A stretch of DNA of 64,000 nucleotides from Incurvaria masculella (GCA_946894095.1 OX335656.1:2805001-2869000); one strand, 5' to 3'; positions 22,467-33,894 are shown, counted from the first letter of the stretch. Made by a program: numbers and translations. Notes: generated from the sequence alone by a model not told the origin.

Positions 22467-22496
22467 AAGTTAGTTTCGATTTGGCGATTATTGTAC

Positions 22497-23023
22497 ATTT
22501 TAGGGTGGCCCTTCTCGACGGGACTAACTCATTAACAGGCACGGTACAAAACAGTGCTATTGCGCTCTGAGACCTTCTCTGTTTAGAAAAAAAAAGACAG
22601 GCTCCGTGATGAGGACGATGCAACATTTCCGCAAAGCAGACAATGCGCATCGTGTTTGATTTGGTAGGATTTACGAAAATGCTAATGACAAAACGACTTA
22701 TTGATAAAAGTAAATGACGACCGCTGTAGATAAAAATCAAACCAAAATCAAATTAATTATGAACCAATCTAATGTCTGATGACTAGTCATCTTAAGATAA
22801 TTTTATTTTATCGTTGAGTAATCCACCTCCAAAGTAATTGTATAAAACGCGCGAAAAATTTGAACTTTCGGAACATATAACTTCAGCAACCAAACACTAT
22901 TTTACAATGCCAATGGTCATCAGACATCTAGTTCTTTTGAGTATAGTTTTGGATCTCTGACAAGAAATATGCGAATGATCTTCGTTCCAAGTTTGTATGG
23001 GGAGTTGAGCGGGAAGGCCTTAA
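22497..23023 (+). mobile_element. TTAA-type MITE, family C copy 2
   Basis: It starts TTTAGGGTGGCCCTTC and ends GGGAAGGCCTTAA. The left TTAA has decayed to TTTA. The internal landmarks (CACGGTACAAAACAGTGC, AATCCACCTCCAAAGTAA, CAATGGTCATCAGACATC-like text) match the other copies. Confidence 0.75.
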
Positions 23024-24396
23024 ACTAAAGAAATGTTTTTGTTACGTGCCACGTTACGTTACATGCCTCATGGCATAAGAAATTGATTTAAGATACTTTT
23101 AGCTTAGTCACTAGAATAAACTATTTTTTATAATAACATGTCATAGTGGTAGTTATGATGGAGTTCGATTGAATGTGTTGTCAGGTTGTCACACACGATC
23201 ATGGTGAATGGGGTTGTGACTACAGGGTCTAGCAGGATAGCGTACGCAACATTACTATCTGAAGGGAAGTGCATTTATTAGGTCACAGCCATCACTATCA
23301 ACTCAACCGACTGCACTGTTTCGATCCTCACTTCCGTCCTGTTTCTAGTGACATAAAAGCAAACAAACAGTACATTTCAATACAATAGAATTATTAAACA
23401 CACTTGATTGTTGAAGCCATAATCGTAACCTCTAATCAAAAACGGCCGAAAGTTCATCCGTTCGTCGAATGCGGCACAATCAACAGACATTCGGAATGCG
23501 TGTCGCATCGTCGGCGACGGCACAGCTTGCGCCAAAGCTTCTCTAACTTCTAGGAAATAAGGTTACTTATGCTTTTGCCTGATGGACGATGTGACCGTCT
23601 GAGAAAAGCGCGGATTCGACGGGGCGAAGTGGCTCCTATGGCGTTGGTGTTAGAGGGGAATTTCGTTCGGCGCGATTGCTCGGAGTAATGGGCGCTTCCC
23701 GTCACGCGTGTTCCCGCGCACCGCACCTCTCGCGTCTCGAGACACGTGCGTCACACTCCGCGGCCGGCGCTGACGAGGTGCGAGGGAGGGGAGAGAAGCG
23801 GTGGCGCCTCCTAGCGGGAGAACAACTTTATGACTGTATAGTATTGTCTCTGGTCGGAGGGTCGCTGTGTGGGATTTATGGTTTCTTTTATTTATTTTTT
23901 GTCCGTCGTTCCAATTAATAATTTAGCGCGTGGGAGGTTGGGGGCGTGTCGTAGTTTTGACAGTTCGTTTTCGTGTTGAATAGATGCATTCACGTAGGGT
24001 TTTTGTGGTCCAGAATGTATGAGGTGGGGAGGTCTTGTACAATTGCCCACTGGAGCAGTGAGTTGACAATATTAACCGGATGTGAAATAATCTGGCGAAC
24101 GGTTTGTTTGTGAATGAATGCAAATAAAAAATCCTTTTCCCTATCTACCAAACCAGCCGTAATGTAAATTGAACAGGGGATTAGAAACAATAATATTTAT
24201 TTAGGGTCCCCGGGGATCCGGAAGCTGTTTGCATAGAGGGTCCTTTACCTGAGCTTGACAGCAGAATAGTTTTTATGTTGTTCTCATGGCGGGTTGAAGG
24301 GTATTGCGATTTGGTACACACATATATTAACTATAGCTTGTCACGTGCTCATCATGGTATGTTTAGCCCGTTGTATGCGGTTAATACTGTGTACAG
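23024..24396. other. Intronic DNA with a GC-rich patch
   Basis: The patch at about 23640-23830 is CpG-rich (GCACCGCACC, CTCCGCGGCCGGCGC) and carries an 80-codon open frame with no recognisable domain. Otherwise nothing is recognised. A conserved regulatory island is one possibility. Confidence 0.35.
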
Positions 24397-24601
24397 TTTT
24401 TTTTTATGTAACTGGATATGAATGGCTAATACCAAACTGAACGTCAGATATTAGCCTAAAACAACGCATGGGAATTAGGTGCCATGCCAGGACCTTACTT
24501 ATGTTCGGGTACATTGAACTGGATGGAAAACACGGACGATTTTCATTGCCATCCTCAACTGTTGAAATGGTCACCCATCCAGAACCTAACCGCGCTCAGA
24601 G
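24397..24601 (-). mobile_element. Internally deleted 5S-type SINE
   Basis: On the minus strand the A tail and 3' body are present (GGCATGGCACCTAATTCC, TTTTCCATCCAGTTCAATGT). The body then jumps to GGATGGGTGACCATTTC, a 5S-like head fragment ending CTCTGAGCGCGGTTAG. About 150 bp of the body is missing. Confidence 0.72.
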
Positions 24602-24922
24602 TTTTCGTTGACATTTATAACAGCAACGGAATGTAAGAAATCATTATTTATACGGACGCATTTTTTTTAGTGTTGTAAAACCATTACTTCCTAAATTTTG
24701 TAATTATAGTTATTAAAATGTACGGCCCTTGTAATAAAGCGTGTTTACAATTTAAAACATAACAAACTGCGTGAAGTCATTGCCCCTTGCTTTATTCCAC
24801 GCTACCCCACCCTATTGCCATATGTATATTCGTTTAATAACCAGGTGTTGGCTTCTCTTACTATGCTCTCGTAGCTTCGGAGGGTCATTCTAGAGGTCAA
24901 AATGAACGACTTCTACTGTTAA
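24602..24922. other. Unassigned intronic DNA
   Basis: Nothing recognised. Confidence 0.35.
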
Positions 24923-25172
24923 CTTGAGTTCCAGCGACATCTACATTTGAAGCATTGTAATCAGATTTTGAAAATAATCTGACAAAGTTTTTGGTCGTGA
25001 CATTCGTCGGAAGCAGGATTCGAACCTGTGACCTTTGAATTAGATGCTCACTGCTCTAACCAACTGAGCTATCCCTACATTTTTTTTTCAGACTGTTTTC
25101 AAAATCTGATTACAATGCTTCAAATGCAGATAAATGTCAAATCAATGAGATAACGGTAATGTCGTATACATA
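24923..25172. mobile_element. Palindromic element enclosing a tRNA-like core, family E copy 2
   Basis: Arms 24939-24981 and 25089-25131 (43 bp each) are inverted repeats with a few mismatches. The left begins ATCTACATTTGAAGCATTGT and the right ends ACAATGCTTCAAATGCAGAT. Between them sits a 73-nt tRNA-like sequence on the minus strand. Outside the arms is GAGATAACGGTAATGTCGTA, which recurs (complemented) in copies 1 and 3. The architecture is that of a MITE or fold-back element that has captured a tRNA gene. Confidence 0.78.
25006..25078 (-). pseudogene. tRNA-Arg(TCT)-like sequence, probably a pseudogene
   Basis: On the minus strand, 73 nt can be laid out as a tRNA. The acceptor arms are GTAGGGA/TTCCGAC with one mismatch and one G-T pair. 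The D stem is GCTC/GAGC and contains TAGCTCAGTTGG (A box). The anticodon loop is CATCTAA, and the T arm holds GGTTCGAATCC (B box). The loop would give anticodon TCT, but position 33 is A instead of the near-universal T. The anticodon stem is weak, and the T stem has an A-C mismatch that the copy at 7824 lacks. No intron. It is more likely a transposon-borne pseudogene than a working tRNA. Confidence 0.6.
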
Positions 25173-25929
25173 CAATTATCGACTTCCAACCTTAGATGCT
25201 TCCAACATGTTTTGAATTCCTAATCTAAAAATTTAATTACACGTTTTTTTTTTCAAGTTTAAGTACCTTCTGGTTCCACAACGAATGCTTTCATTTATCC
25301 TCCGGAATCTCCAGGGTCTCGTAAGTGATGAGACTGAATGCGAGTAAAAAAAATTGTATTTATAATTTTACAAGCTTTGACAGAGTTTAAATATAAATCG
25401 AAGTACCGATCAAACCCAGGATTTATTTAAACATAATGCAGTTGATCCCATGCCCTCAGGTATAATCTTCTCATTTCAAAAGTATTTGTTTATTTGAAAA
25501 TATTCTAAAAAGAATCATCTGATTAAAATTTTGTAGGTAGCATGTATAAAGTCAATTCTTAGAAAAATCCAACGTCTAGCGTCTGTCTATTTGTCTGTCT
25601 TTCGTTTGCTCTGTCTGTCTGTCAAGCTTAGACTCTAAAAAGCACTTACCTTGATTGCCTTGAGGACCACTTAGCTTAATTCTGTCCGTCAAATAGGTTG
25701 CTTTCTATCACAATCGCACTAAATTACCTAATGGGTGAGCACTAGCGTTTAAAATCAGAGAACTGCCTGTTTTTTGTCAAACTTTAACACGAGACCGACC
25801 CGGGTATCAACTACATATTTTTTAAAAGGTTGCATCAGTTCACTGCGAAGATAATCCATAAGCATAATCATTGTTTCTACAAAATTAATGAATTTATGAC
25901 GATAATAGTTTGAAATAATAGAAGTATTG
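25173..25929. other. Unassigned intronic DNA
   Basis: Nothing recognised except a CTGTCTGTCTGTC microsatellite near 25612. Confidence 0.35.
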
Positions 25930-26310
25930 TCAGCCTCAGTGGCCCAGTGGCGCGACACTTCGGCGATCGCTCTCCGAAGTTAAGCAACGCTGGGTCCGGT
26001 CTGGTCTTGGATGGGTGACCATTCAACCGTTGAGAGAGGCTGGCCGTGGTTCGGATTCCACGTTAAACTGTAGGTCCCCTTCCTTACTTACTAGGTGGTA
26101 GGGTTAATCCTGCCCGGGTTGGTACCATCGCATTGGATGAACGATGGTCGAAGCGGCAATGAAAATTGTCCGTGTTTTCCATCCAGTTCAATGTAGCCGT
26201 GCAATATAAGGAAGGTCCTGGCATGGCACCTAGTTCCCATGTGGTGTGTTGGGCTAATACCATGACAGAAGGTGTGGTATTCGCCATCATGTCCAGTCAC
26301 ATAAAAAAAA
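25930..26310 (+). mobile_element. 5S-rRNA-headed SINE, copy 1 (full length)
   Basis: The head contains CGATCGCTCTCCGAAGTTAA, GCAACGCTGGGTCCGGT and CTTGGATGGGTGACC, which align with the internal promoter half of insect 5S rRNA (GAAATTAAGCAGCG and TAGATGGG.GACC regions). From about 26046 it shares the body of the tRNA-headed SINE (GGTTCGGATTCC, ACTGTAGGTCCCCTTCC, TTTTCCATCCAGTTCAATGT, TGGCATGGCACC). It ends GTCACATAAAAAAAAA. This is a SINE3-type (5S-derived) element. The small minus-strand open frames inside it are not genes. Confidence 0.87.
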
Positions 26311-26580
26311 ATGGCAAAATTATATAAGAAAATGTTAAGATATATATGTATGATAGGTTATAATAGGTATAATAGGTTCATTTATTTAATGTATGTAACA
26401 TGGTTAGATTAAGCTAATATAGTGATTGCAGTGCTCTCTTATTGAGAGCCACGTTCTATTGTACGCCTACCCAGGCAATTTGTAGATGGCATTCGCTTTT
26501 ATTTACCTCATTTGGGTTCTTTAATACGTCTGCAAATACACAATAAATTAATTGATTTTGATTTTGATTGTACACGTGCG
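26311..26580 (+). mobile_element. LINE 3' tail with TTTTGA repeats
   Basis: It ends ACACAATAAATTAATTGATT followed by TTGATTTTGATTG, a polyadenylation signal plus short TTTTGA-type repeats as in several insect non-LTR elements. Upstream text such as TGTACGCCTACCCAGGCAAT would be 3' UTR. No coding sequence remains. Confidence 0.4.
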
Positions 26581-27009
26581 GTCAGTGACTGAGATCGAAT
26601 TCCAACTATTTAATTAAAATGAACAGAGAAGTAATAAACAATTGAGGAAAGATTCAATGCTCCTTTAACTATTTGTCCAAATGCACTAGAGAAAACGTCA
26701 TCGAATATTTATTTCAACAACCACTCCTGGTGTAGAATCGGGTCACATACATTCAATACGAATAAATTAAAATTGCCGCCATGAATATGCATAACAATGC
26801 ATTTGTACTGCACCGCGGCCGTCCCGAAATAACAGCTGGTAGATTTGATGTGCCCTGAAGGACACACTGTTTATGATAAAATCGAGTTAGCCAATTAATT
26901 AAAAAAATAAAAATAGTAGGCAACAGTATTCCTAGCCTTTAATCAATATTAGGGTCTACGAATATACGAAATGATTTTCTCCAAGTGCTTGATGTACCAA
27001 GCTTAGCTT
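26581..27009. other. Unassigned intronic DNA
   Basis: Nothing recognised up to the edge of the next MITE. GATTTTCTCCAAGTGCTTGA near 26972 is a diverged direct repeat of the MITE end at 27010. Confidence 0.35.
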
Positions 27010-27012
27010 GAT

Positions 27013-27156
27013 TTTCACCAAGTGCTGATTAATGTTAATTGACACTTAAAGGGCCTTTATTACTGAAGTGCCGATTGTCTTGTCCTGGTATCGATTGCAA
27101 GATGTTAAGAAAGGCCCTTTAATGTACAGATTAAGCTAATCAGTATTTGGTAGAAG
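27013..27156. mobile_element. MITE with TTAAAGGGCCTTT inner palindrome
   Basis: The left arm (TTCACCAAGTGCTGATTA, then CACTTAAAGGGCCTTT) and right arm (AAAGGCCCTTTAATGTACAG, then CTAATCAGTATTTGGTAG) are imperfect inverted repeats around a 45-bp centre. It is about 145 bp and non-coding. Confidence 0.55.
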
Positions 27157-28030
27157 GAGATAGATAGAAGATAGAAGTAGATTATTATTTTTTTATTCAA
27201 ATATGGATGGTTACACAAAACTAAGCTAAGTCACGCTATATTTGTTTCACCAATAAAGTTTTATTCTCTGGTCATGTTTAACTGGTAGAGTTAGTTAGTT
27301 ACTGGTATGTAGTCTAGTTTGGTAAAGTTAGGAAAAAAAGGCCGTAAAAAAGGCCTTCTATGCTTAATTAAACCTATAGCATGCGTAGCAAAGCGACCGT
27401 GCGTGTAAAAATCCATGAACATGGCATTGAAAGCCCTCTGCAGGAATGACACGAACGGGTTCGGTATTATTAGACTTTAACTTGTCTATAAATAAATGCA
27501 CTTGCCTGAACTCAATTATGGAGTCGGTCGAAACGTCGGTCATTCGTTGGCGGCGGAGTGCAACTTTAACGGTCCCTCGAAAGTTGAAAGATTTATCGCG
27601 CCAAGTTGCCAAAAGTTGTAAACTTTAACATGAAACTTCCGAATGAAATTAATTACATTCAGAAGCAGGTTTACGCGGGGACTGTCGCATAGGTTAGAAC
27701 GGAATCGGCGTTGATAATAATATTTTTTTGAACTCGCATTAATCATAGTAATTTTTGGTCTTATAATAATAGTTTAATTAGTGTCATTTTAACATAACTG
27801 GTATTTTGTGACAAGAGCAGCAGGCGCTTTGACATGTTCCCGAAAGAATACGAAAATTGCGATCAAAGTTCAAACGCAGTTTGGGAAATTTGTGAAAACT
27901 TGTCATTTTTGGTATCTGATATCAGTCAACTAATGTTTGCGTGCACGTTTTGCTTCTTAAAAAAAGCTTGGCCCAACCACAAAATCTAAACCAATAAATA
28001 CTTGGTTCTAATTTGATAATTTTGTGTATT
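27157..28030. other. Unassigned intronic DNA
   Basis: Overlapping open frames on both strands at 27364-27746 have no recognisable features. Nothing else seen. Confidence 0.35.
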
Positions 28031-28170
28031 AATGGATACGACATTACCGTTATCTCATTAATTTGAGTTTCCTGCTTCCGACGAATTTCACGACCAATAC
28101 TTTTTCAGATTATTTTCAAAATCTGATTACAATGCTTCAAATGTAGATGTCGCTGAAACTCAAATTAATT
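28031..28170. mobile_element. Palindromic element family E copy 3 (core deleted)
   Basis: It begins ATGGATACGACATTACCGTT and ends with TCAGATTATTTTCAAAATCT, ATTACAATGCTTCAAATGTA and CTCAAATTAATT. Of the tRNA-like core only CCTGCTTCCGACGAATTTCA (tRNA 3' end, opposite orientation to copy 2) is left. CTCATTAATTTGAG-type text occurs at both borders. Confidence 0.65.
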
Positions 28171-28386
28171 GGTTCTAATTCATAGTAAAAACAATATTTC
28201 TCTCTGAGTATTGAGTTACTCAAAATCTATGAACGCAAACATATCTCTTACTCAAAAGCCCAAATGTAAATGTTTGCAAGTTCTTTAGGCACCGGGCACA
28301 TTAAGTTTGGTATAATCATTCTCGCTGCCACTTCTGAAACAGTAAACACTCGGCAAAAGGATGCGCACGCGCACAGCGCTCTCGCT
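28171..28386. other. Short unassigned spacer
   Basis: Separates family E copy 3 from family D copy 1. Nothing recognised. Confidence 0.35.
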
Positions 28387-28550
28387 CTGCCGGGGTTCGG
28401 CGTGAGCATCGAGTTTAAATCGGGAGTGAGTATTTATTTGTGCGCAACCGCTTGTTCTGTGCTGCAGCGGAAGGCGTTTCGCTATTCTCGCCGCGGCGCA
28501 GCTGCGCGGAGGAGGGACGAAGGGAAGAAGCTCATAAATGTGCTGCCTTA
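28387..28550 (+). repeat. GC-rich dispersed repeat, family D copy 1
   Basis: The block from GCCGGGGTTCGGCGTGAGCA to ATGTGCTGCCTTAA has a second copy, inverted, at 60071-60246. Both can be read in one frame (SIEFKSGVSIYLCA, later AAARRRD.GKKL.NVLP), with several replacement changes between copies, so the open frame is probably incidental. At its end the MITE of family C is inserted at TTAA. Confidence 0.7.
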
Positions 28551-29463
28551 AGGTGGCCCTTCCCGGCGGGACTAACGCATTGGCGGGCTTAACGTCAGTC
28601 TCAATGGCCCAGTGGCGCGACACTTCGGCGATCGCTCTCCGAAGTTAAGCAACGTCTGGTCTTGGATGGGTGACCATTCGACCGTTGAGAGAGGCTGGCC
28701 GTGGTTCGGATTCCACGTTAAACTGTAGGTCCCCTTCCTTCCTTACTAGGTGGTAGGGTTTAGCCCGCCCGGGTTGGTACCATCGCATTGGATGAACGAT
28801 GGTCGAAGCGGCAATGAAAATTGTCCGTGTTTTCCATCCAGTTCAATGTAGCCGTGCAATATAAGGAAGGTCCTGGCATGGCACCTAGTTCCCATGTGGT
28901 GTGTTGGGCTAATACTATGACATAACTTGTGGTATTAGCCATCCGTGTCCAGTCACATAAAAAAAAACAAAACCGTGCTATTGCGCTCTGGGACCTTCTC
29001 TGTTTCAAAGAAAAAGACAGGCTCCGTGATGAGGAAGATACAACATGTCCACAGAGCAGACAATGCGCATAGTGTTTGATTTGGTAAGATTTACGGAAAT
29101 GTTTATTACATAACGACTTATAGCTAAAAGTAAACCACGACCGCTGGAGTAAAAAATCTATCAAAAACAAAATTGAATATAAATTTTCATGAAGCAAACT
29201 ATGTCTGATGATTAATCTTTTTAAGATGGTTTTATTTTATCGTTGGTAATCCACCTCCAAAGTTATTGTATAAAACGCGCGAAAAATTCGAACTTTCTGA
29301 ATTTATAACTGAGAAACCAAACAAAATGTTACAATTGTCATCAGCCATCTAATTCGATCAAATAAAGTTATTTTGAGCAACATTTTGGATCTCTGACAAG
29401 AAATATGGGTATGATCTTCTTTCCACGTTTGTATGGGGAGTTGAGCGGGAAGGCCCACCTTAA
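28548..29463 (+). mobile_element. TTAA MITE family C copy 3, split by a SINE
   Basis: It opens TTAAGGTGGCCCTTCCCGGC and closes GGAAGGCCCACCTTAA. About 45 bp in, a full 5S-headed SINE interrupts it. After the SINE the MITE resumes with AAACCGTGCTATTGCGCTCT. TTAA is present on both sides. The nesting shows the order of insertion: family D, then the MITE, then the SINE. Confidence 0.82.
28595..28968 (+). mobile_element. 5S-rRNA-headed SINE, copy 2 (inside MITE)
   Basis: Nearly identical to copy 1 at 25930 but lacks about 11 bases of the 5S-like head (AGCAACGTCTGGTCTTGG instead of the longer version). The body and A tail (GTCACATAAAAAAAAAC) are intact. High similarity to copy 1 suggests recent activity. 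Confidence 0.87.
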
Positions 29464-31730
29464 GAGGCGTACGTATATTAAGTAAGAAAATCCTATGATT
29501 TCGACCTCCTCTTCCCCGGACTGAAGCCTGGCCGGAATTTCCTTTCCCCCATTCTGGTACGCAATCGGTCATTTGAAAAAAAAATTGGGATATATTATGG
29601 AACGAACCTTTTTTAGATAATATGTAACGCACATATTGTGTGTGCACATTTGAAACAAATGAATGAACTCATAGGGCGACATATGATTTTTCTGAGAATC
29701 CTGTATTATCATCTATGAACGGATTTATTTCATGCACGCATCATCAGATACAAATAGTCTTACCTCCCGAGACGTCTACCTTTACGTCCTCATTTGCCAG
29801 CCACGTTGCAATGGTTTGCAATTTTTGACAGTACTAAAATCGTGACGTAACGGTAACTTTGATCATCCTCTTCCCCCACCTAATGGAGCCGTAGAGATGG
29901 CTTCATTGCTTTATGTAACAAAAAGAGTATTGTGTAGTCTTAAATTATAGAAAATACGAATGGTCTCAATAAGTGTTTATGAATTATTATAGAATAACTG
30001 ATTCCACAGATTTGCTACTAGCATTTTACGTTGGTTACCGCTATAACCAATAACAGAATTACTAGTATTATTTTTTTAAAAAGTATTCTATGTTCAACGA
30101 TTGTTTTGCATGAATATTTCTCTTGATAAGCAGAAAAAAAAGCATTGAAGATACGATAAAATAAATGTTTTACTTTAATATAACGTTTAAACACAATTTT
30201 CACTGGAATTCATAACAAAAAAGTGATGTTCAAAAGCATATCTTCAAAACAAACACCGAAAGCGTCGATGAAAGGCAAAGTGTCTGCAGATTCGGGCAAA
30301 GGAATATAAACGCTGTCAGTATTGCTGTTAACAGCGAACTAGCGTAAACATCGGAACTTCCTCTCGCCTTACGATCCGAATGCTTCCAGAGACAGTCATT
30401 GCGCGCTTGTGGTAGCATTTTACCAAATGGACACCCCGGTTCACTATCAATTAGGCAGCGTGTGAACACAAACTTATTCCGTGAACACATTTCTATTCCG
30501 CGAACACATTTCTAGATAGAGTCAGTCTCGAGTTTTCCAAAGAGTTGAAACAAACTTTGGAATACGAATTTTCCAAGCGAAATCAAGTATGGAGTGAGGA
30601 AATATTGAGAAAGTAATAAATGCTAGTTAGACTTGGGCGCCGGGAGTTACGTGTGGTAACTTTGCACGCAGTTTACAAACCATCGTATCTTATTAAATGA
30701 TTTAGATATCGAAAACAATATATTATGCATCCCTAAACTCGATTGGACGTAATTTATCAAGTAATTTTTTGGCTTCATTTGCTATAAAATGAATTGAGGT
30801 AACGAAATTAATCAATAAATTCTTAATGACTTAACTTTTGTAAAACCCAACGTAGAGCTCTCTGTCCATCCGCATATAACTTGTAAAACACTTATTAGAT
30901 TTTGATGCGGTTTATATGCATGGCTTGATTATTCCCATCAATTATAGAGCACTTAACGTCACGCTATGAAAATTACCTGAGGGTCGTTTTCCGCCGGACT
31001 TTACTGCTGAAGGAGCGTAGACATCTGTTGGTTCTAATAAAAATGCAAAAGTGAGTTACGTATTCATTCAAATTTGAAGTGGAGATCAGACCTTTCATTT
31101 GTTTTCACTCCGTATTGAATTCAGCCCGAAGTCTGTTACAACTACATTGTCCCGAGCATAAATATGCCAGCGAATATAAAATAAGTACAACTGAAATAAG
31201 TACAGAAAACAAAACGACTTTAAAAAACGCGAAGGTTAAAAGACAATAATTTAGAGGACCAATGAGGGACAAATTATGAACAGCTAGCACATTTTTTTAA
31301 TTAGTGAAAAATAAACAAGTATTAACTGATCCAATATTTCAAGCAACCTAACAAAAGTTAACACTGGTAAAGTGGTATCGGACGTGGCCACAGTAATCGT
31401 ACAAAAAATAAACAAATAACATCAAACATAACGCACGGCACGCAGATGTCTGGCAGATGGCGCCGGAGCGGGCTCGTGACGTGTGTGTAACTTTTAATCA
31501 TTTATTGTATCGTCCTTATTAGGGCTAATGCTCTTTGTAGACGATGCGCAGTGGTTAGTGCGAGTGATTGGTTGAGTTCGTTTTTCGGTGGCGATTATAC
31601 CTACCTGATCGAAACGTCGCAGAAAGTCCCCTCCCGCCACGTGAAAAGCCGGGAGTTTTTCCAAGCGATTACGTATGTATTTCAATAACAGTATTTAAGG
31701 TGATGCAGTGAGACTAGCAAAATTGTTAGA
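29464..31730. other. Long unassigned intronic stretch
   Basis: About 2.3 kb with no recognised gene, RNA or repeat. Open frames at 29303-29647, 30018-30203, 30230-30490, 31105-31290 and 31494-31685 lack domains. Because it seems free of the repeats that fill the surroundings, it is a reasonable place to look for conserved non-coding elements. Confidence 0.4.
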
Positions 31731-32114
31731 TTAAGGGCGTGTGTGTGCCCATTTGTATGGCGCCACAGTCAGTCGTCGCTATTTCTTCTATAACTCCTTA
31801 AAATTGGAAGTATATATTGGCGAGCACACTACGCAGTTATGTATTTAATATCATGCAACACTTTGTAAAAAATGCTATCAATTGTGAGTTCATTATGAGG
31901 TATAGTGGAAACGGTTACTAATTGTTAGCACACATCAGAATTATCTAAGCAATTCCAGCTTATTTTTGTAATTGTTTAATGAGGTTAAATACAAAACCGT
32001 TTAATGTACTCGCCACTTCAGCTATGGTTTGTAACTTCCTATGTTTGAGGAGTTATAGCAGAAATAACTACGAACGACCGTGGCGCCATCTACTTTGACG
32101 CACACACAGCGTAA
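31731..32114. mobile_element. MITE with about 65-bp inverted termini, family N
   Basis: The left end TTAAGGGCGTGTGTGTGCCC, ATGGCGCCACAGTCAGTCGT and TTCTATAACTCC are mirrored on the right by GGAGTTATAGCAGAAAT, ACGACCGTGGCGCCAT and CGCACACACAGCG. It is about 380 bp with no ORF. TTAA is present at the left edge but not clearly at the right. Confidence 0.7.
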
Positions 32115-33894
32115 AAAAAACATTGTGTTGATTTGTGCATTCCATTATTATCCACTTTTAATATATGATTTAAGATATCACTCTCTTAGATTCCTCCCAA
32201 AAATGTTACCATCAATAACACTAGTTTACAAATTAAAATAAAAGTCATGTCCTTTCAATTAATTCCATATCGTTGTATTTAGTAGTAATAACTAAACGCA
32301 AACATATATTTGTTTTATTTCTATAACGTCTATAAATCAAGTTCTTATAACATCTAATTTATTTATTAATTAAAACTACCCATAAGTTGGGTTCGATTTT
32401 ATTTTAAAATGTTGATGCTGTGCACTGTTCCGGTAAATAAATACTTGTTTTTAAAATGTCCAAAAGGTTTTGTAAAGTACATTCTGATCGTTTTTGTTAT
32501 GATTGTGGTGAATTTATAATATCTAAAAAAGGATATCCCATAACGGAATCACTTAAAGATTAAGAGCAAAATTATCAAGGATACTAGGACCAGGCCATGT
32601 TAGGTGATTTTTGCTGGTCTGTTATTAGAGACACAGACACGAATAAATACAAGAAAAAAGCTAAGGCAATTCATTTTTAATTTTTTGTTTGATATTTTTG
32701 TAAGCATCATTTTTTTGTAAAAAAATATCAAAAATAATCAATATCTTGGAAACATGACGTGTTAGATTTTTTTTATATTTTTTCTAAAACTCAGTGCAGC
32801 TCGATTGTTGAGAAAAAAAAATTCTTTCAAAGGACAAAAACTTTGTAAACTAGTGTAATTATCGGGCTTATTTAAACGATATAGAAAGTTATTCAATAAC
32901 GGCCGAAAATAGAATAAATAAACTTGAATTTTGTAAAATTAATCGTTTGTTCTCATTTATTGACGGGGCTAATTGATATTGATAACATATAAACTTCACA
33001 TGAGCCCTTACAGCTAACAACACACCCTCGGTGAAGAAACTTCTTCGAAAACCCATTTTGAAACAAATTGCTCGAAGCCACTGCTGAAACCGAACTCCGT
33101 TTTGCTTACCGCTGAATTCTGTTATGAGGAGAAATCATTCCTTTGACGCATATTTTTTTCTTAGAACTTTACGAGATTTCGTTTCGTCCCGATTGTTAAC
33201 ATATGCGTTTATATGATCCTTATGTGCAAAATGTAATAAATAAATATCATAGATTTATAGGTTTCTGTTTACTTAAATAAAAACAACGGAATCCTTATAT
33301 AATGCGTCCGTCTTTTCGTCTTAGTAAAATTGAAATAAAAGAGTAGATCTATGTGAAAACGTTTAAAATGTTTACGTATAAGTGGGTTTCGTCGAAAACC
33401 CTGAGAAAACCCAGAATTTGTACACCCCCTAAAACTCCGAAGGGATAAACACTCCGTGTACTCCGTCCCCATTCTACCATCGCTCAACGCGCAACAGGAA
33501 GGAAATTTACCCATTCCACATTCGTCCTATTAGAACCAAGCGATCCTGTAGTAACTTTACCTGTAGGGTCGGTAAAATGTGAAATGCACCTGCTGAGATA
33601 CTTCTCCCAAAGTGCAACCCGAAGTCCTTCAAACGTAATTTGAAGAAGATCTGGCTGGTCGGCATAGTTTTCGCAGCTCCTGAAAACATTCGGAAGCCTA
33701 TGGGCGCAGTTGCCCTCTCAGCTGACAGTCCGATGTACGCCATATGTCGCGCTGTACATAAAAAATCGAATAGAATAAATTTACATTATTTCAAGGTTCG
33801 ACGGATGGAGAGAGCCGATGCCGACATTCAAATGTGTCGCCTTTGGGCCGAGTGCACGAACGTACAAAAAAACAAAATCAACGTCAAAGTATGA
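32115..33894. other. Unassigned intronic DNA
   Basis: No supported gene. Open frames at 33269-33514, 33507-33743 and 33640-33894 overlap on opposite strands, without recognisable domains. Confidence 0.35.

Noticed and set aside
25006..25078. Functional tRNA-Arg gene
   Set aside because: Position 33 is A, the anticodon and T stems have mismatches, and the sequence is part of a multi-copy transposon. Kept as a pseudogene.
28760..29197. 145-codon minus-strand frame
   Set aside because: It is a translation across the SINE body and MITE interior. Similar frames appear at 26084-26300.
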